Part shown: piece by piece, positions 50,953-59,660 of the stretch | Position numbering within the stretch: the first letter of the stretch is position 1 | How the letters are laid out: each line of letters begins with the position of its first letter | From: Defluviitaleaceae bacterium | GTDB taxonomy: Bacteria > Bacillota > Clostridia > Lachnospirales > WQUN01 | DNA length: 64,000 nucleotides | Assembly: GCA_009780585.1 (NCBI GenBank) | Contig: WQZS01000007.1 | Span: 1-64,000, forward strand | Reading direction: 5' to 3' | Translations under genes and position numbers: made by a program | Notes under the pieces: generated by a model | What the model was told of the DNA's origin: nothing | The model's database searches: none | What the model saw: the letters and a program-made list of their open reading frames with translations, nothing else

Positions 50953-53900
50953 TTATATATCCTTATACAGGTTCGCCGTTATGTCCACGGCGTTGATCGC
51001 TTTCTTAAATTCGCCGTGCAGCAAATACGCGGAGATTTCCTCCAGCAGATCATTCACGCCTTGCGGCCACGCGATTTGACGCAATACGTCCAGCGACGCG
51101 CGGGCCGCGCTCTTTTTGATGCGCGAGCAAGCCTTGCGTATTTCGGCCAAATGCTCGTGCAGGATGGCGATTTCGTCTATGGTGATCGTTTCGGAGGTTT
51201 CGTGGCTCATCGGCGATTGGTCGCTTACCGCGTTCTTTACCGCTTCGATAAAAGCGGGGGTCTCCGCGCGAACCGCTTTTAAGTTGTTGGCCGTTCCCGC
51301 TTTTTCCAGCTTGTAGGCTTGGGTTGACAGGTCCGGCTCGCCGATGTGTATCAATACGCTCTTCATGCCGTGTACCGTGGTGATGTATAGCTTCAAATCG
51401 TCCTCGTCGAAATCATTGACCTTGGGAAGCAGCATTTCCAACACGAAGATCGCGCTGTGGATGTCTTGCAGCGCCGTCCTCAAAAATTCGCTTTCGGGCA
51501 GTTCCCTCCGCGTGAGGGAAACCAATTTGTTGCTCCCCGTCTTCTGACGCGCCGCCTTAATGACCTCGGGCGGTTGCTTGTCGCGTATCAAACGGTTAAG
51601 GAACAGGTTTAATTCCCTCATGTCGATCGGCTTTGAGATAAACCCGTCGAAGCCGTTTTCCATAAACACATCCGCTTGCCCCGTAACCGCGTTAGCCGTT
51701 AACGCGACGATGGGTTCCCGATACCCCAAGCCGCGGATGATCTTCGCCGCTTCGATGCCGTCCATTTTGGGCATCATATGGTCCGTGAAAATAATATCGT
51801 AGGTATGGCCTTCCTTTATCTTTTCAACGGCTTCGAAGCCGCTTACGGCGGTTTCGATCTTAAGGCCGTAGGGTATCATCATCCCCTTCGCCACATACAG
51901 GTTGGAATCAACGTCATCCACCACCAAGATCGAGCCGTAGGGCATATATTCGTGCGTGATCTTCGCCCTGCGTGATTTCGACATACCCTGGAAACGGTTG
52001 GAACGCAGTTTGTCAGCCATTTCGATGCCGCATACGGCTTCGCCGACGCGCTCCTGCGGGAGCCGTACGGTAAAGGTCGTACCCTTGTCGGGCTTGCTCT
52101 TTACCTGTATGTCGCCGTTCATTAAATCGAGCAAACGTTTGGTGATCGTCATCCCCAGCCCCGTACCGACGGTCGTGCGGTTGATGTCCAGGTTAAAGCG
52201 CGTGTATTCTTCGAACAGCACGGCGATCTGTTCTTCTGTCATGCCCTGGCCCGTGTCCGAAATACGGAATACGAGCGTACATTCGGGGTCGTCTTCTTTC
52301 GTTTCCGCCCAAACGGAAAGCTCCACCTCGCCGTCGTCGGTATATTTGAACGCGTTGGACAGGATGTTGTTTAGGATTTGCTTGATGCGCAGCTCATCTC
52401 CGAACATATCGTGCGGCGTGTTCTTGTCGATCTTTAGATTAAATTCTATGTATTTGCTTTCGTATCGCAACAGGTTCAACTGCATGGTGTCGTATATTAA
52501 GCTGGGCATGTCGTATTCGTTGGGCGTAAGCTGCAGCTTACCCGCTTCGATCTTGGAAAGGTCCAAAAGGTCGTTGATGATCGTCAACAGCAGCTTGCCC
52601 GAGTTGTGTATGTGACTGAAGGCTTCCTCAAATTCCGGTGGAAGTTCGTCCTTTTGCAACTGCATTTCCGCCGTGCCGAGTACGGCGTTGATCGGCGTGC
52701 GTATCTCGTGGCTGATGTGCGACAGGAAGATGCTCTTGGCGCGGTTGGCCGCCGTCGCCAGCAGGTATTCCTCGTGTTCGGCCTTCGCGTCGTCCTTAGA
52801 TTTTATGATGCAGTTCGCGGGGATGTTCACGTCCAGCGCGATCTTACGCGCCATGTCGTGGCAGGTGTCCGAACCGCACGCCCCGCAATCTACGTGGAGT
52901 TTTTCGTAGCTGTCCTTGCCCATTGATTCGAACGCTTTGCCGATGTCCTCGTCGGTGATCTGCGGGAACGTGGTGGGTATGGGCGCGTACACCCGCGTGA
53001 ACAGGGAGGGGTCCAGCGTTTTATCATAGGTCAAATACAGTTCCTTGTAATGGTCCTTTGTGTTTATATAAACCTTTTCCCTGCGGTTTTTGTCCATGGT
53101 TTTGCCGATTTCGAACACACAGCGGTCGTCCGCGCCCGCCGTACCGATGTTGCAACCTTCGGCGCAATTGAGTACGTCATAAATATCGGGGAGCAAATCG
53201 TCGGGCATGGCGGTGTATTCGAAGAGCCTGTCGTACACGTTATCCCCTTCGGCCTTGGCGATGTGCATCCTTTTATCCGCGAAGAATTCGATGTTCTCCG
53301 TAAAGCCGCCGGGCATGGGGTAGAGCGAACCCATTCCGACCGGATCATGGTCGAACCCCGTTTCCTCGTCCGGCAGTTCGATATCGTTTTCTTCCAAGTA
53401 TTTCAGCAACTTGCCGATGGTCACGTTGTATTGCACCAGGCCCGTATCCTCGAACTCGATCTTCTTGGCCATGCACGGCGAAATCGCGGCGATCTTATCG
53501 GTAATGCCTTTGTATTCGCGCATAAAAACAGCGGTGCACGCCATGGGGCTGTGCACCGGTGATAACTTGCTTAGCAATTCGGGGTGGTACATTTGGCAGA
53601 AGATGACAATCGCGGGGCAGGGTTGGGTGATGATACGGGCGTCCTCATTACGCTCCATATGCCGTACGTGCGCCCAGGTACAAATATCCGCGCCCAGCGA
53701 AACATCGCAGATACTGTTCACGCCGAGCCGCTTCAGGTATGTAAACAACCGTTTGTATTCGGGGATGTTGGTCCTGACCGAAGGCGCGACGATGATCGAA
53801 ATCCGCTCACCCTTCGCCAAATCGCCGAAGAACCGCTCAGTATCGTCCGTATACGACCTCGCCTCGTGCTTGCAAGCCGAAACGCAACGCCCGCAAATGA

Positions 53901-54042
53901 TGCATTTATCGTAATCGATGATGACTTTTATTTCGCCGTTCTTCTCCCGGTATGTTTTATTGGCCAACTCCATGGGGCACTCGCGCACGCATCGGTTACA
54001 GCCCGTACATCGGTCAATTTCGGTCCTTATAACCTCCGTCAT
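50953..54042 (-). CDS. [FeFe]-hydrogenase-like sensory hybrid histidine kinase, second copy (no PAS)
   Basis: From ATG 54042, after GGGGGTG, the protein has 1,029 residues; the 34 extra in-frame residues are untranslated leader. It has a ferredoxin (CTGCNRCVRECP, CIICGRCVSACKH), an H-cluster-like domain with Cys142 (TQPCP), Cys190 (SPCMAKKIEF) and Cys293/297 (NCAEGC), and a four-Cys motif (CGACGSDTC). HisKA with His445, HATPase, a receiver with Asp754 (IFTDHMMPKMDG) and an HPt with His891 (TVHGMKS) follow. It matches the copy at 14781 but has no PAS domains. The proton-relay Cys is again Pro. It is read ahead of the GH4 gene. Confidence 0.9.
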   Translation of the reverse strand: MTEVIRTEIDRCTGCNRCVRECPMELANKTYREKNGEIKVIIDYDKCIICGRCVSACKHEARSYTDDTERFFGDLAKGERISIIVAPSVRTNIPEYKRLFTYLKRLGVNSICDVSLGADICTWAHVRHMERNEDARIITQPCPAIVIFCQMYHPELLSKLSPVHSPMACTAVFMREYKGITDKIAAISPCMAKKIEFEDTGLVQYNVTIGKLLKYLEENDIELPDEETGFDHDPVGMGSLYPMPGGFTENIEFFADKRMHIAKAEGDNVYDRLFEYTAMPDDLLPDIYDVLNCAEGCNIGTAGADDRCVFEIGKTMDKNRREKVYINTKDHYKELYLTYDKTLDPSLFTRVYAPIPTTFPQITDEDIGKAFESMGKDSYEKLHVDCGACGSDTCHDMARKIALDVNIPANCIIKSKDDAKAEHEEYLLATAANRAKSIFLSHISHEIRTPINAVLGTAEMQLQKDELPPEFEEAFSHIHNSGKLLLTIINDLLDLSKIEAGKLQLTPNEYDMPSLIYDTMQLNLLRYESKYIEFNLKIDKNTPHDMFGDELRIKQILNNILSNAFKYTDDGEVELSVWAETKEDDPECTLVFRISDTGQGMTEEQIAVLFEEYTRFNLDINRTTVGTGLGMTITKRLLDLMNGDIQVKSKPDKGTTFTVRLPQERVGEAVCGIEMADKLRSNRFQGMSKSRRAKITHEYMPYGSILVVDDVDSNLYVAKGMMIPYGLKIETAVSGFEAVEKIKEGHTYDIIFTDHMMPKMDGIEAAKIIRGLGYREPIVALTANAVTGQADVFMENGFDGFISKPIDMRELNLFLNRLIRDKQPPEVIKAARQKTGSNKLVSLTRRELPESEFLRTALQDIHSAIFVLEMLLPKVNDFDEDDLKLYITTVHGMKSVLIHIGEPDLSTQAYKLEKAGTANNLKAVRAETPAFIEAVKNAVSDQSPMSHETSETITIDEIAILHEHLAEIRKACSRIKKSAARASLDVLRQIAWPQGVNDLLEEISAYLLHGEFKKAINAVDITANLYKDI

Positions 54043-54209
54043 GCCGCACCCCCAAATACCGATATATCCGTGATTATACAAGTTTGATAACACACATGTA
54101 AACGGAACAAACATTCTCAAACGATGAAATAAAACGAGCACCACCTTATGCTAATCGCGGATTAACATGAACAAAGTGATGCCCGCTTTCCATTTAGAAC
54201 GTAGACAGC

Positions 54210-54407
54210 TTATTTGCCGGCCATTTGGCGTTCTTGGGCTTCGATCATTTTCTTAACCATGTAGCCGCCTACATAACCCGTTTGGGCGGAGGTTAAGTCG
54301 CCGTTGTAGCCTTGCTTCAAGGGCACGCCGATTTCGTTGGCAACTTCAAACTTAAATTTGTCCATGGCTTCACGAGCATGGGGTACTGCGGATGTGTTGA
54401 TCTTCAT
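54210..54407 (-). CDS. Alpha/beta-type small acid-soluble spore protein
   Basis: The 65-residue protein reads MKINTSAVPHAREAMDKFKF and continues with FEVANEIGVPLKQGYNGDLT and SAQTGYVGGYMVKKMIE. EIG at the germination-protease cleavage site and GGYMVKKMI at the end are hallmarks of these proteins, which coat DNA in the forespore and protect it from UV and heat. A longer in-frame N-terminus to 54479 is upstream leader. An AAGGAG precedes the ATG, and a sigma-G-like promoter lies 40-70 bases upstream. This gene shows that the organism, or a close ancestor, forms endospores. Confidence 0.92.
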   Translation of the reverse strand: MKINTSAVPHAREAMDKFKFEVANEIGVPLKQGYNGDLTSAQTGYVGGYMVKKMIEAQERQMAGK

Positions 54408-54448
54408 CGTATTCGTCTCCTTTTGTTCTGTTTTGGATGTTTCGATGC

Positions 54449-54477
54449 TAGTATGGACGGGGAAGAAAATAATATGC
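54449..54477 (-). promoter_or_regulatory. Sigma-G-type forespore promoter of the spore protein gene
   Basis: On the minus strand GCATA (54473-54477) and CATACTA (54449-54455) are spaced by 17 bases, close to the sigma-G consensus gHATR-N17/18-CATWHTA. This fits forespore-specific expression. Confidence 0.7.
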
Positions 54478-54530
54478 AATTTAACGGATAAAACGATATT
54501 GTAAGGTTTTGGCAGGTTTTTATATATTTG

Positions 54531-54559
54531 TTGACACTTATATCAATCCCCCATAAACT
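54531..54559 (+). promoter_or_regulatory. Sigma-A promoter of pdxS
   Basis: TTGACA (54531-54536) and TAAACT (54554-54559) are spaced by 17 bases, about 40 bases before the pdxS start. Confidence 0.7.
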
Positions 54560-54597
54560 CTTTTTTATTAAACGCACATATGGAGGGAACCTTTCAC

Positions 54598-55470
54598 ATG
54601 TTTGAAAAAATCCAACGCTTTGATTCCATCAACCAAAAGTTGTTAAACGGCGTCATCATGGACGTCACCACCCCCGAACAAGCCCGCATTGCCGAAGCCA
54701 CGGGAGCGGTCGCCGTTATGGCGCTGGAGCGCGTACCCTCAGATATCCGCGCGGCGGGGGGAATTTCGCGTATGAGTGACCCTGCGATGGTACAATCTAT
54801 TCAAGCCGCGGTAAAAATCCCCGTCATGGCCAAATGCCGCATTGGGCACTTCGTGGAGGCGCAGGTGCTGGAGGCCATCGGGGTGGACTACATCGACGAA
54901 AGCGAAGTGCTGACCCCGGCGGACGATACGTTCCATATCGATAAGACGAAATTTACGTCGCCCTTCGTGTGCGGGGCGAAGAATTTGGGTGAAGCACTTC
55001 GCCGTATACAAGAGGGAGCGGCAATGATCCGCACCAAGGGCGAACCCGGTACGGGCGATGTGGTGCAAGCGGTGCGCCACATGCGGACGATCCTCGGGGA
55101 AATTAGAGTTTTAACATCCAAATCGCCGGACGAATTGTATGTAGCCGCGCGGGACATGGCTGTGCCGTATGCGTTGGTGTTATATGTAGCCGAGCATGGC
55201 AAGCTACCCGTACCCAACCTTACGGCAGGGGGCGTATCCACCCCGGCAGACGCCGCTCTAATGATGCAGTTGGGCGCGGAGGGCGTGTTTGTGGGTTCGG
55301 GTATTTTTAAATCGGGCGACCCGTCAAAAAGAGCGGCCGCTATCGTACAAGCGGTCGCCCATTATAAGGACGCGAAATTGATTGCCGATATTTCGAAGGA
55401 TTTGGGCGAACCGATGGTCGGCATCAATGAAAATGAGATCAAGGTGATCATGGCGCAAAGGGGTATATAA
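54598..55470 (+). CDS. pdxS: Pyridoxal 5'-phosphate synthase lyase subunit PdxS
   Basis: The 290-residue protein has the PdxS (Snz) barrel with [64 protein letters not shown] and [14 protein letters not shown]. It condenses ribose 5-phosphate, glyceraldehyde 3-phosphate and ammonia into PLP, taking ammonia from the glutaminase PdxT. The ATG at 54598 follows GGAGGG. pdxT, which usually lies right after pdxS, is absent here; the next gene is on the other strand. A 27-bp palindrome follows the stop. Confidence 0.95.
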   Translation: MFEKIQRFDSINQKLLNGVIMDVTTPEQARIAEATGAVAVMALERVPSDIRAAGGISRMSDPAMVQSIQAAVKIPVMAKCRIGHFVEAQVLEAIGVDYIDESEVLTPADDTFHIDKTKFTSPFVCGAKNLGEALRRIQEGAAMIRTKGEPGTGDVVQAVRHMRTILGEIRVLTSKSPDELYVAARDMAVPYALVLYVAEHGKLPVPNLTAGGVSTPADAALMMQLGAEGVFVGSGIFKSGDPSKRAAAIVQAVAHYKDAKLIADISKDLGEPMVGINENEIKVIMAQRGI

Positions 55471-55495
55471 GATACGGAGTATATAAAACAGGATT

Positions 55496-55522
55496 AACTT
55501 GTACCCTAGTAGGGGACAAGTT
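55496..55522. repeat. 27-bp palindromic element after pdxS
   Basis: AACTTGTACCCTA (55496-55508), one base, TAGGGGACAAGTT (55510-55522); the arms pair with one mismatch. It lies between pdxS and the convergent membrane-protein gene, in a position where it could also serve as a terminator. It differs from the helD copy at two bases. Confidence 0.85.
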
Positions 55523-55545
55523 GCGTTTTGTATCTTTATTTTGTA

Positions 55546-56589
55546 TCACCCGCCCAGCTTCATATCCCCGAACTTGATCCAATTCTTCTTACGCATAAAC
55601 TCGGATACCCCGAGTGCGATAACCGCGGGCAGAATAAAATGCACCAGTCCTACTTGTAAAAAGACCTCACCGCCGTAACCCATCGCCGTAAACGTACCGA
55701 ACTGGCCCACCAAGCCCGACGTACCCATCCCCGCCCCGGCGGGGATGTTTTTCATGGAGAAAACCGCGGCGGAAACGGAACCCCCGATTGCGCTCGCGAC
55801 AATGGCGGGTATCCAAATACGGGGGTTTTTCATGATGTTCGGGAGTTGGAGCATGGAAGTCCCCAGCCCTTGGGAAAGCAAGCCCCCGATTTTATTTTCG
55901 CGGTAGCTCGCAACGGCGAAGCCGATCATGTTGGCGGCGCAGCCCGCAACGGCGGCACCCGCGGCCAAGCCTTCCAAGCCCAACATGATAGCGAGGGCGG
56001 CGCTGGAAAGCGGCCCCGTCAGCATCATACCCATTACGACGGCGACGATCGCACCCATTAATAAAGGCATCAAATCGGTTGACCACATGACAAAGTTGCC
56101 GATCGCGTTCATAAAACTTTGGATGGGCGGGCCAATGAGCATCGCCACACCCGCACCCGTAAAAATCGTCACCACCGGCGTGACGATGATGTCTACCTTT
56201 GTTTCCTTGGAAACCAATTTACCCAATTCAGCGCCGACGATGGCCGCGATCAACGCGCCCGCGGGGCCGCCGAGGAAGTTACCCGCGAAACCGACCGCCG
56301 CGGAGGCGAACAGCACCAGCGGCGGAGCCTTTAACCCGTACGCCACCGCTACGCCGATGGCGAAACCCACCGCGCCGGGGTATGTACCGCTCCCGCCGAC
56401 GGGTCGGCTGCCCGCCGCCATTTCACCCATCGTCGCGAGGAAGTCGATGCCCGCGCGCGAGCCGATTTCGAACAAGATCAATCCGATGATCAACGACGCG
56501 AATAATCCCAGCGTCATCATACCCATCGCGTCTACGAAATATCTTTTAAAAGTGACCTCGATTTCCTTCTTTTTAAGAAACGCTTTCAT
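55546..56589 (-). CDS. EIIC-like membrane transport protein (PTS_EIIC_2 family)
   Basis: From the ATG at 56589 (AAAGGAC upstream) the protein has 347 residues with eight to ten hydrophobic segments, among them MTLGLFASLIIGLILFEIG, VGFAIGVAVAYGLKAP and LVGQFGTFTAMGYGG. It belongs to the stand-alone EIIC-like family of Bacillota, which lacks EIIA and EIIB domains. Transport substrate and energy source are unknown. The 49 extra in-frame residues upstream are leader. It is divergent from the Asp23-family gene. Confidence 0.78.
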   Translation of the reverse strand: MKAFLKKKEIEVTFKRYFVDAMGMMTLGLFASLIIGLILFEIGSRAGIDFLATMGEMAAGSRPVGGSGTYPGAVGFAIGVAVAYGLKAPPLVLFASAAVGFAGNFLGGPAGALIAAIVGAELGKLVSKETKVDIIVTPVVTIFTGAGVAMLIGPPIQSFMNAIGNFVMWSTDLMPLLMGAIVAVVMGMMLTGPLSSAALAIMLGLEGLAAGAAVAGCAANMIGFAVASYRENKIGGLLSQGLGTSMLQLPNIMKNPRIWIPAIVASAIGGSVSAAVFSMKNIPAGAGMGTSGLVGQFGTFTAMGYGGEVFLQVGLVHFILPAVIALGVSEFMRKKNWIKFGDMKLGG

Positions 56590-56680
56590 CGTTAAATCTG
56601 TCCTTTCATATGGGGCGGTTATCGGTGTATAATAAGGCAATAAATATAACCACGCAAGGTATAACCGTAAGGAGGATTGT

Positions 56681-57034
56681 ATGCAATCATTGATTAAAAA
56701 CGAATTGGGCACGATCGCCATCGACAACGAGGTCATCGGCCGTTTGGCGGGGCTCGCCGCGATGGAATGTTACGGTGTCGTCGGCATGGCAGCCAAAAGC
56801 ATCCGCGACGGCTTGGTGCATCTGTTAAAAATCGAAAGCCTGACCAAGGGCGTGCGGATAAAAGTGACGGATGAGGGTGATTTGATCATCAACCTGCATA
56901 TAATCGTGGAGTACGGGACAAACATCGTCGCCATCGCCAATACGCTGATCGACAACGTGAAGTATAAGCTCGAAAGCTGCGTGGGGCTGACCGTGCGCGA
57001 AGTGAATATCTACGTGGAAAGCGTGCGTGTGTGA
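56681..57034 (+). CDS. Asp23/Gls24-family protein (YloU-like)
   Basis: The 117-residue protein is one Asp23 domain: GTIAIDNEVIGRLAGLAAME, CYGVVGMAAKS and a late VGLTVREVNIYVESVRV. Such proteins are implicated in envelope stress and lie beside the DAK2-domain gene in most Bacillota, as here. TAAGGAGG precedes the ATG, and a TATAAT stands near 56630. The stop is next to the start of the following gene, so the pair is co-translated. Confidence 0.88.
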   Translation: MQSLIKNELGTIAIDNEVIGRLAGLAAMECYGVVGMAAKSIRDGLVHLLKIESLTKGVRIKVTDEGDLIINLHIIVEYGTNIVAIANTLIDNVKYKLESCVGLTVREVNIYVESVRV

Positions 57035-57035
57035 C

Positions 57036-58694
57036 ATGGGCCATATCAGCATGGACGGTACGTTGTTACGTAAGATGATCATCGGCGGGGCGAATGAACT
57101 GATCCGCAACATCACCCCCCTTAACGCCTTAAACGTTTTCCCCGTGCCGGACGGCGACACGGGTACCAATATGTCACACACGGTGCAAGCCGCCGCGCGG
57201 GAAGCGGCCAAGCTCTCCAACCCCAACATCGCCGACATCGCCAAGGCCGCTTCAAACGGTGCGTTGCGCGGCGCGCGCGGCAACAGCGGGGTGATCCTTT
57301 CCCAGCTTTTCCGCGGTTTCGCGAAAGGGCTCGAAGGCAAATCCACCGCCAAAGCGGAGGACTTAGCCGCCGCGCTGGCCAAATCCTCCGAAATGGCGTA
57401 CAAGGCCGTGATGAAGCCCAAAGAAGGCACGATGCTGACCATCGGCCGCGCCTTCGCCGAAGCCGCGCACGAAATCGCCTTCGATCAGGACGACATCGAT
57501 ACCTGCCTGACCTTCGTCATCGAACGCGCCAATTTAGTATTGGCCAAAACCCCCGACATGCTGCCCGCCCTTAAGGAAGCGGGCGTGGTGGATTCCGGCG
57601 GCATGGGGTTGATCTGCTTCCTGCAAGGGGCGTTGGACGCCATGCGTACGAAAGGGGATGTGGAATTGCTGGAAATAACCGCGCAAAACGGTGAAAATAC
57701 AATCGTAGGCGCAGCCGTGATCGACCCTTCGGCGATCACCTTCCCCTACTGCACGGAGTTCCTGCTCGAACTCGCCGCGCCCGACAAGCGTACGCGCGGC
57801 CATTCCGCAGACGCGGAAGCCACGCTCAAGAGTTACTTGATGAGCATCGGCGATTCCATCGTGGTCATCGAGGACGCGGGTTTGGTAAAGGTCCACGTCC
57901 ACACGGGCGACCCCGGCAAAGCCCTGCAAAAGGCCCTCCAATTCGGCGAACTGCATGACATAAAAATCGACAACATGCGCGAGCAACACACAGGGATGCT
58001 CGACTTCTCGGCCCAATCCAAGCCCGCACCGCCCAAACCCGTCGGCGTGGTAGCCGTGGCATCGGGCACGGGCCTGCGCGACCTCTTCATCGGCTTGGGC
58101 GCGGACGTGTGCATCGAGGGCGGCCAAAGCATGAACCCCAGCACCGAAGACATCGTACAAGCCATCGCTATGGTCAACGCCGAGCGCGTCATCGTTTTGC
58201 CCAATAATAAAAACATCGTCCTCACCGCCCAACAAGCCGCCAAGCTGACCAAGGATAAGGAAGTGCATGTGGTGGCCACCCTTTCCGTCCCGCAGGGCAT
58301 GGCTTGTATGGTGGTCAACTCCGATACGATCCCCTTGGAAGACAACCTCGCCGGCATGAAGGAAGCCATGGAATCCGTACATTGTGGGCAAATCACCCAA
58401 GCCGTGCGCGATACCGTAATGGACGGCTTCACCATCGTGGAGGGCGACATCCTGTGCATCTACGACGGGGACATCGCGCTGGTGGAAAAAAGCCTGATTT
58501 CCGCATCACGCGCCCTGGCGGATCATATGCTGGAAAAAGGCAGCGACATGGTAACGATCTACCACGGCGAAGGCGCGAACGAAAAACTGGCGAACGCCTT
58601 GGCGGAATACATCATAAAAAAACACCCCCATTGTGAAGTGGAGGTGTATGAGGGTAAGCAACCGTTATACAGCTACATTATTTCGGTGGAGTAG
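57036..58694 (+). CDS. DAK2/DegV-like fatty acid kinase-type protein (YloV/FakA family)
   Basis: From the ATG at 57036 the protein has 552 residues. The N-terminal DAK2 domain binds ATP and metal (NALNVFPVPDGDTGTNMSHT, GARGNSGVILSQLFRG), and the middle and C-terminal parts are typical of YloV/FakA (VHVHTGDPGKALQKA, VLPNNKNIVLTAQQA, DMVTIYHGEG). FakA phosphorylates fatty acids bound by FakB for phospholipid synthesis, which suits the phospholipid genes plsX and acpP nearby. No fakB is in the window. Its 3' end overlaps rnc by 17 bases. Confidence 0.88.
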   Translation: MGHISMDGTLLRKMIIGGANELIRNITPLNALNVFPVPDGDTGTNMSHTVQAAAREAAKLSNPNIADIAKAASNGALRGARGNSGVILSQLFRGFAKGLEGKSTAKAEDLAAALAKSSEMAYKAVMKPKEGTMLTIGRAFAEAAHEIAFDQDDIDTCLTFVIERANLVLAKTPDMLPALKEAGVVDSGGMGLICFLQGALDAMRTKGDVELLEITAQNGENTIVGAAVIDPSAITFPYCTEFLLELAAPDKRTRGHSADAEATLKSYLMSIGDSIVVIEDAGLVKVHVHTGDPGKALQKALQFGELHDIKIDNMREQHTGMLDFSAQSKPAPPKPVGVVAVASGTGLRDLFIGLGADVCIEGGQSMNPSTEDIVQAIAMVNAERVIVLPNNKNIVLTAQQAAKLTKDKEVHVVATLSVPQGMACMVVNSDTIPLEDNLAGMKEAMESVHCGQITQAVRDTVMDGFTIVEGDILCIYDGDIALVEKSLISASRALADHMLEKGSDMVTIYHGEGANEKLANALAEYIIKKHPHCEVEVYEGKQPLYSYIISVE

Positions 58695-59370
58695 ATTTTA
58701 GTGCCGCCCCGGCGGCCGCTTGCTCCGCTTCTTTTTTACTGCCTCCCGCGCCTTTGCCCAGCACGTTGCCTTGATGGGTCACCTGTGCGGTGAAGATTCG
58801 GTTGTGGGGCGGTCCTGATTCGTCAATGATATAATAAACAGCCGTTTCGCGGCTGTTTTTTTGCAGGATTTCCTGTAAGGTCGTTTTATTGTCGCGCAAA
58901 GCAGGTGCGTCGTTCGCCAACGGCTTAAATAAACGGAAAACCACGCCGCGTACGGTGTCCGCTCCGCCGTCCAGATATATCGCGCCCAGCACGGCCTCTA
59001 ATGCGTCGGACAGGATCGACCCTTTTTCACGGCCGCCGCTTTGGTCTTCGCCATTCCCGAGCCGTATACACTTGCCTATCCTTAAATCTCTCGCCAACGC
59101 GGCCAATTGGGGTTCGCACACCAGAGCGGCACGGCGGCTTGTGAGCTTGCCTTCGGACATGCCGGGGAAAAGGGTATACAACAATTCGCTCACGCACAAT
59201 TCCAACACCGCGTCACCCAAAAATTCCAACCGCTCGTTGCACGCGTTCGGGGGCAGCCCGTTTTCATACGCGAAGGACGCGTGCGTCAACGCGTGCGTCA
59301 ACAAACCGGGATCGTTAAAAAAATAGCCCAATGCTTCCTGCAATCGGGCTAATAATTTTTCGCTGTTCAA
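58678..59370 (-). CDS. rnc: Ribonuclease III
   Basis: The 230-residue protein has the RNase III domain with the signature NERLEFLGDAVLELCVSELL and a later acidic DALEAVLGAIYLDGG, and a C-terminal double-stranded RNA-binding domain (PKxLLQE-like LQEILQKNSRET to GGSKKEAEQAAAGAAL). It cuts double-stranded RNA in rRNA and mRNA processing. It lies four bases after acpP in the rpmF-plsX-acpP-rnc series. A hairpin within it works as a terminator for the opposite strand. Confidence 0.95.
   Translation of the reverse strand: MNSEKLLARLQEALGYFFNDPGLLTHALTHASFAYENGLPPNACNERLEFLGDAVLELCVSELLYTLFPGMSEGKLTSRRAALVCEPQLAALARDLRIGKCIRLGNGEDQSGGREKGSILSDALEAVLGAIYLDGGADTVRGVVFRLFKPLANDAPALRDNKTTLQEILQKNSRETAVYYIIDESGPPHNRIFTAQVTHQGNVLGKGAGGSKKEAEQAAAGAALKSTPPK
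58837..58862 (+). terminator. Terminator-like hairpin on the plus strand inside rnc
   Basis: AAACAGCCG (58837-58845) pairs with CGGCTGTTT (58851-58859), followed by TTTT on the plus strand. It lies about 140 bases after the YloV/FakA-like gene and would end its transcript. Confidence 0.6.
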
Positions 59371-59374
59371 TTTT

Positions 59375-59608
59375 TTACGCCGAAACGGCTTTCCTTACAT
59401 ATTCCGCCGCGTCGCCCACGGTCTTGATCTTTTCCGCGTCCTCGGTGGTGAACTGCATCCCGAAGATATCCTCCAAGTCGGTGATGATTTGGAAGAGGTC
59501 GAGCGAATCGGCGTTAAGGTCATCTTTAAACGTGGTTGCCTCCGTTATCGAATCCTTGGCCACGCTCATTTGCTCGGCGATAACGTCCCTTATCTTTTCA
59601 AATTCCAT
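59375..59608 (-). CDS. acpP: Acyl carrier protein
   Basis: The 77-residue acidic protein has the phosphopantetheine attachment site DSLDL with Ser35 and the helical ACP pattern (FDDLNADSLD-like FKDDLNADSLDLFQIITDLE). It carries acyl chains in fatty acid synthesis. AAGGAGG precedes the ATG. It lies between plsX and rnc in the conserved lipid operon. Confidence 0.95.
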   Translation of the reverse strand: MEFEKIRDVIAEQMSVAKDSITEATTFKDDLNADSLDLFQIITDLEDIFGMQFTTEDAEKIKTVGDAAEYVRKAVSA

Positions 59609-59660
59609 ATATATTCCTCCTTATTATTTATTATCCGTTTTTATTACGAACCCCTAACCC

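Noticed and set aside
59609..59660. AACCCCT repeat between acpP and plsX
   Set aside because: Only two to three short units; no telomere-like or regulatory meaning can be supported.
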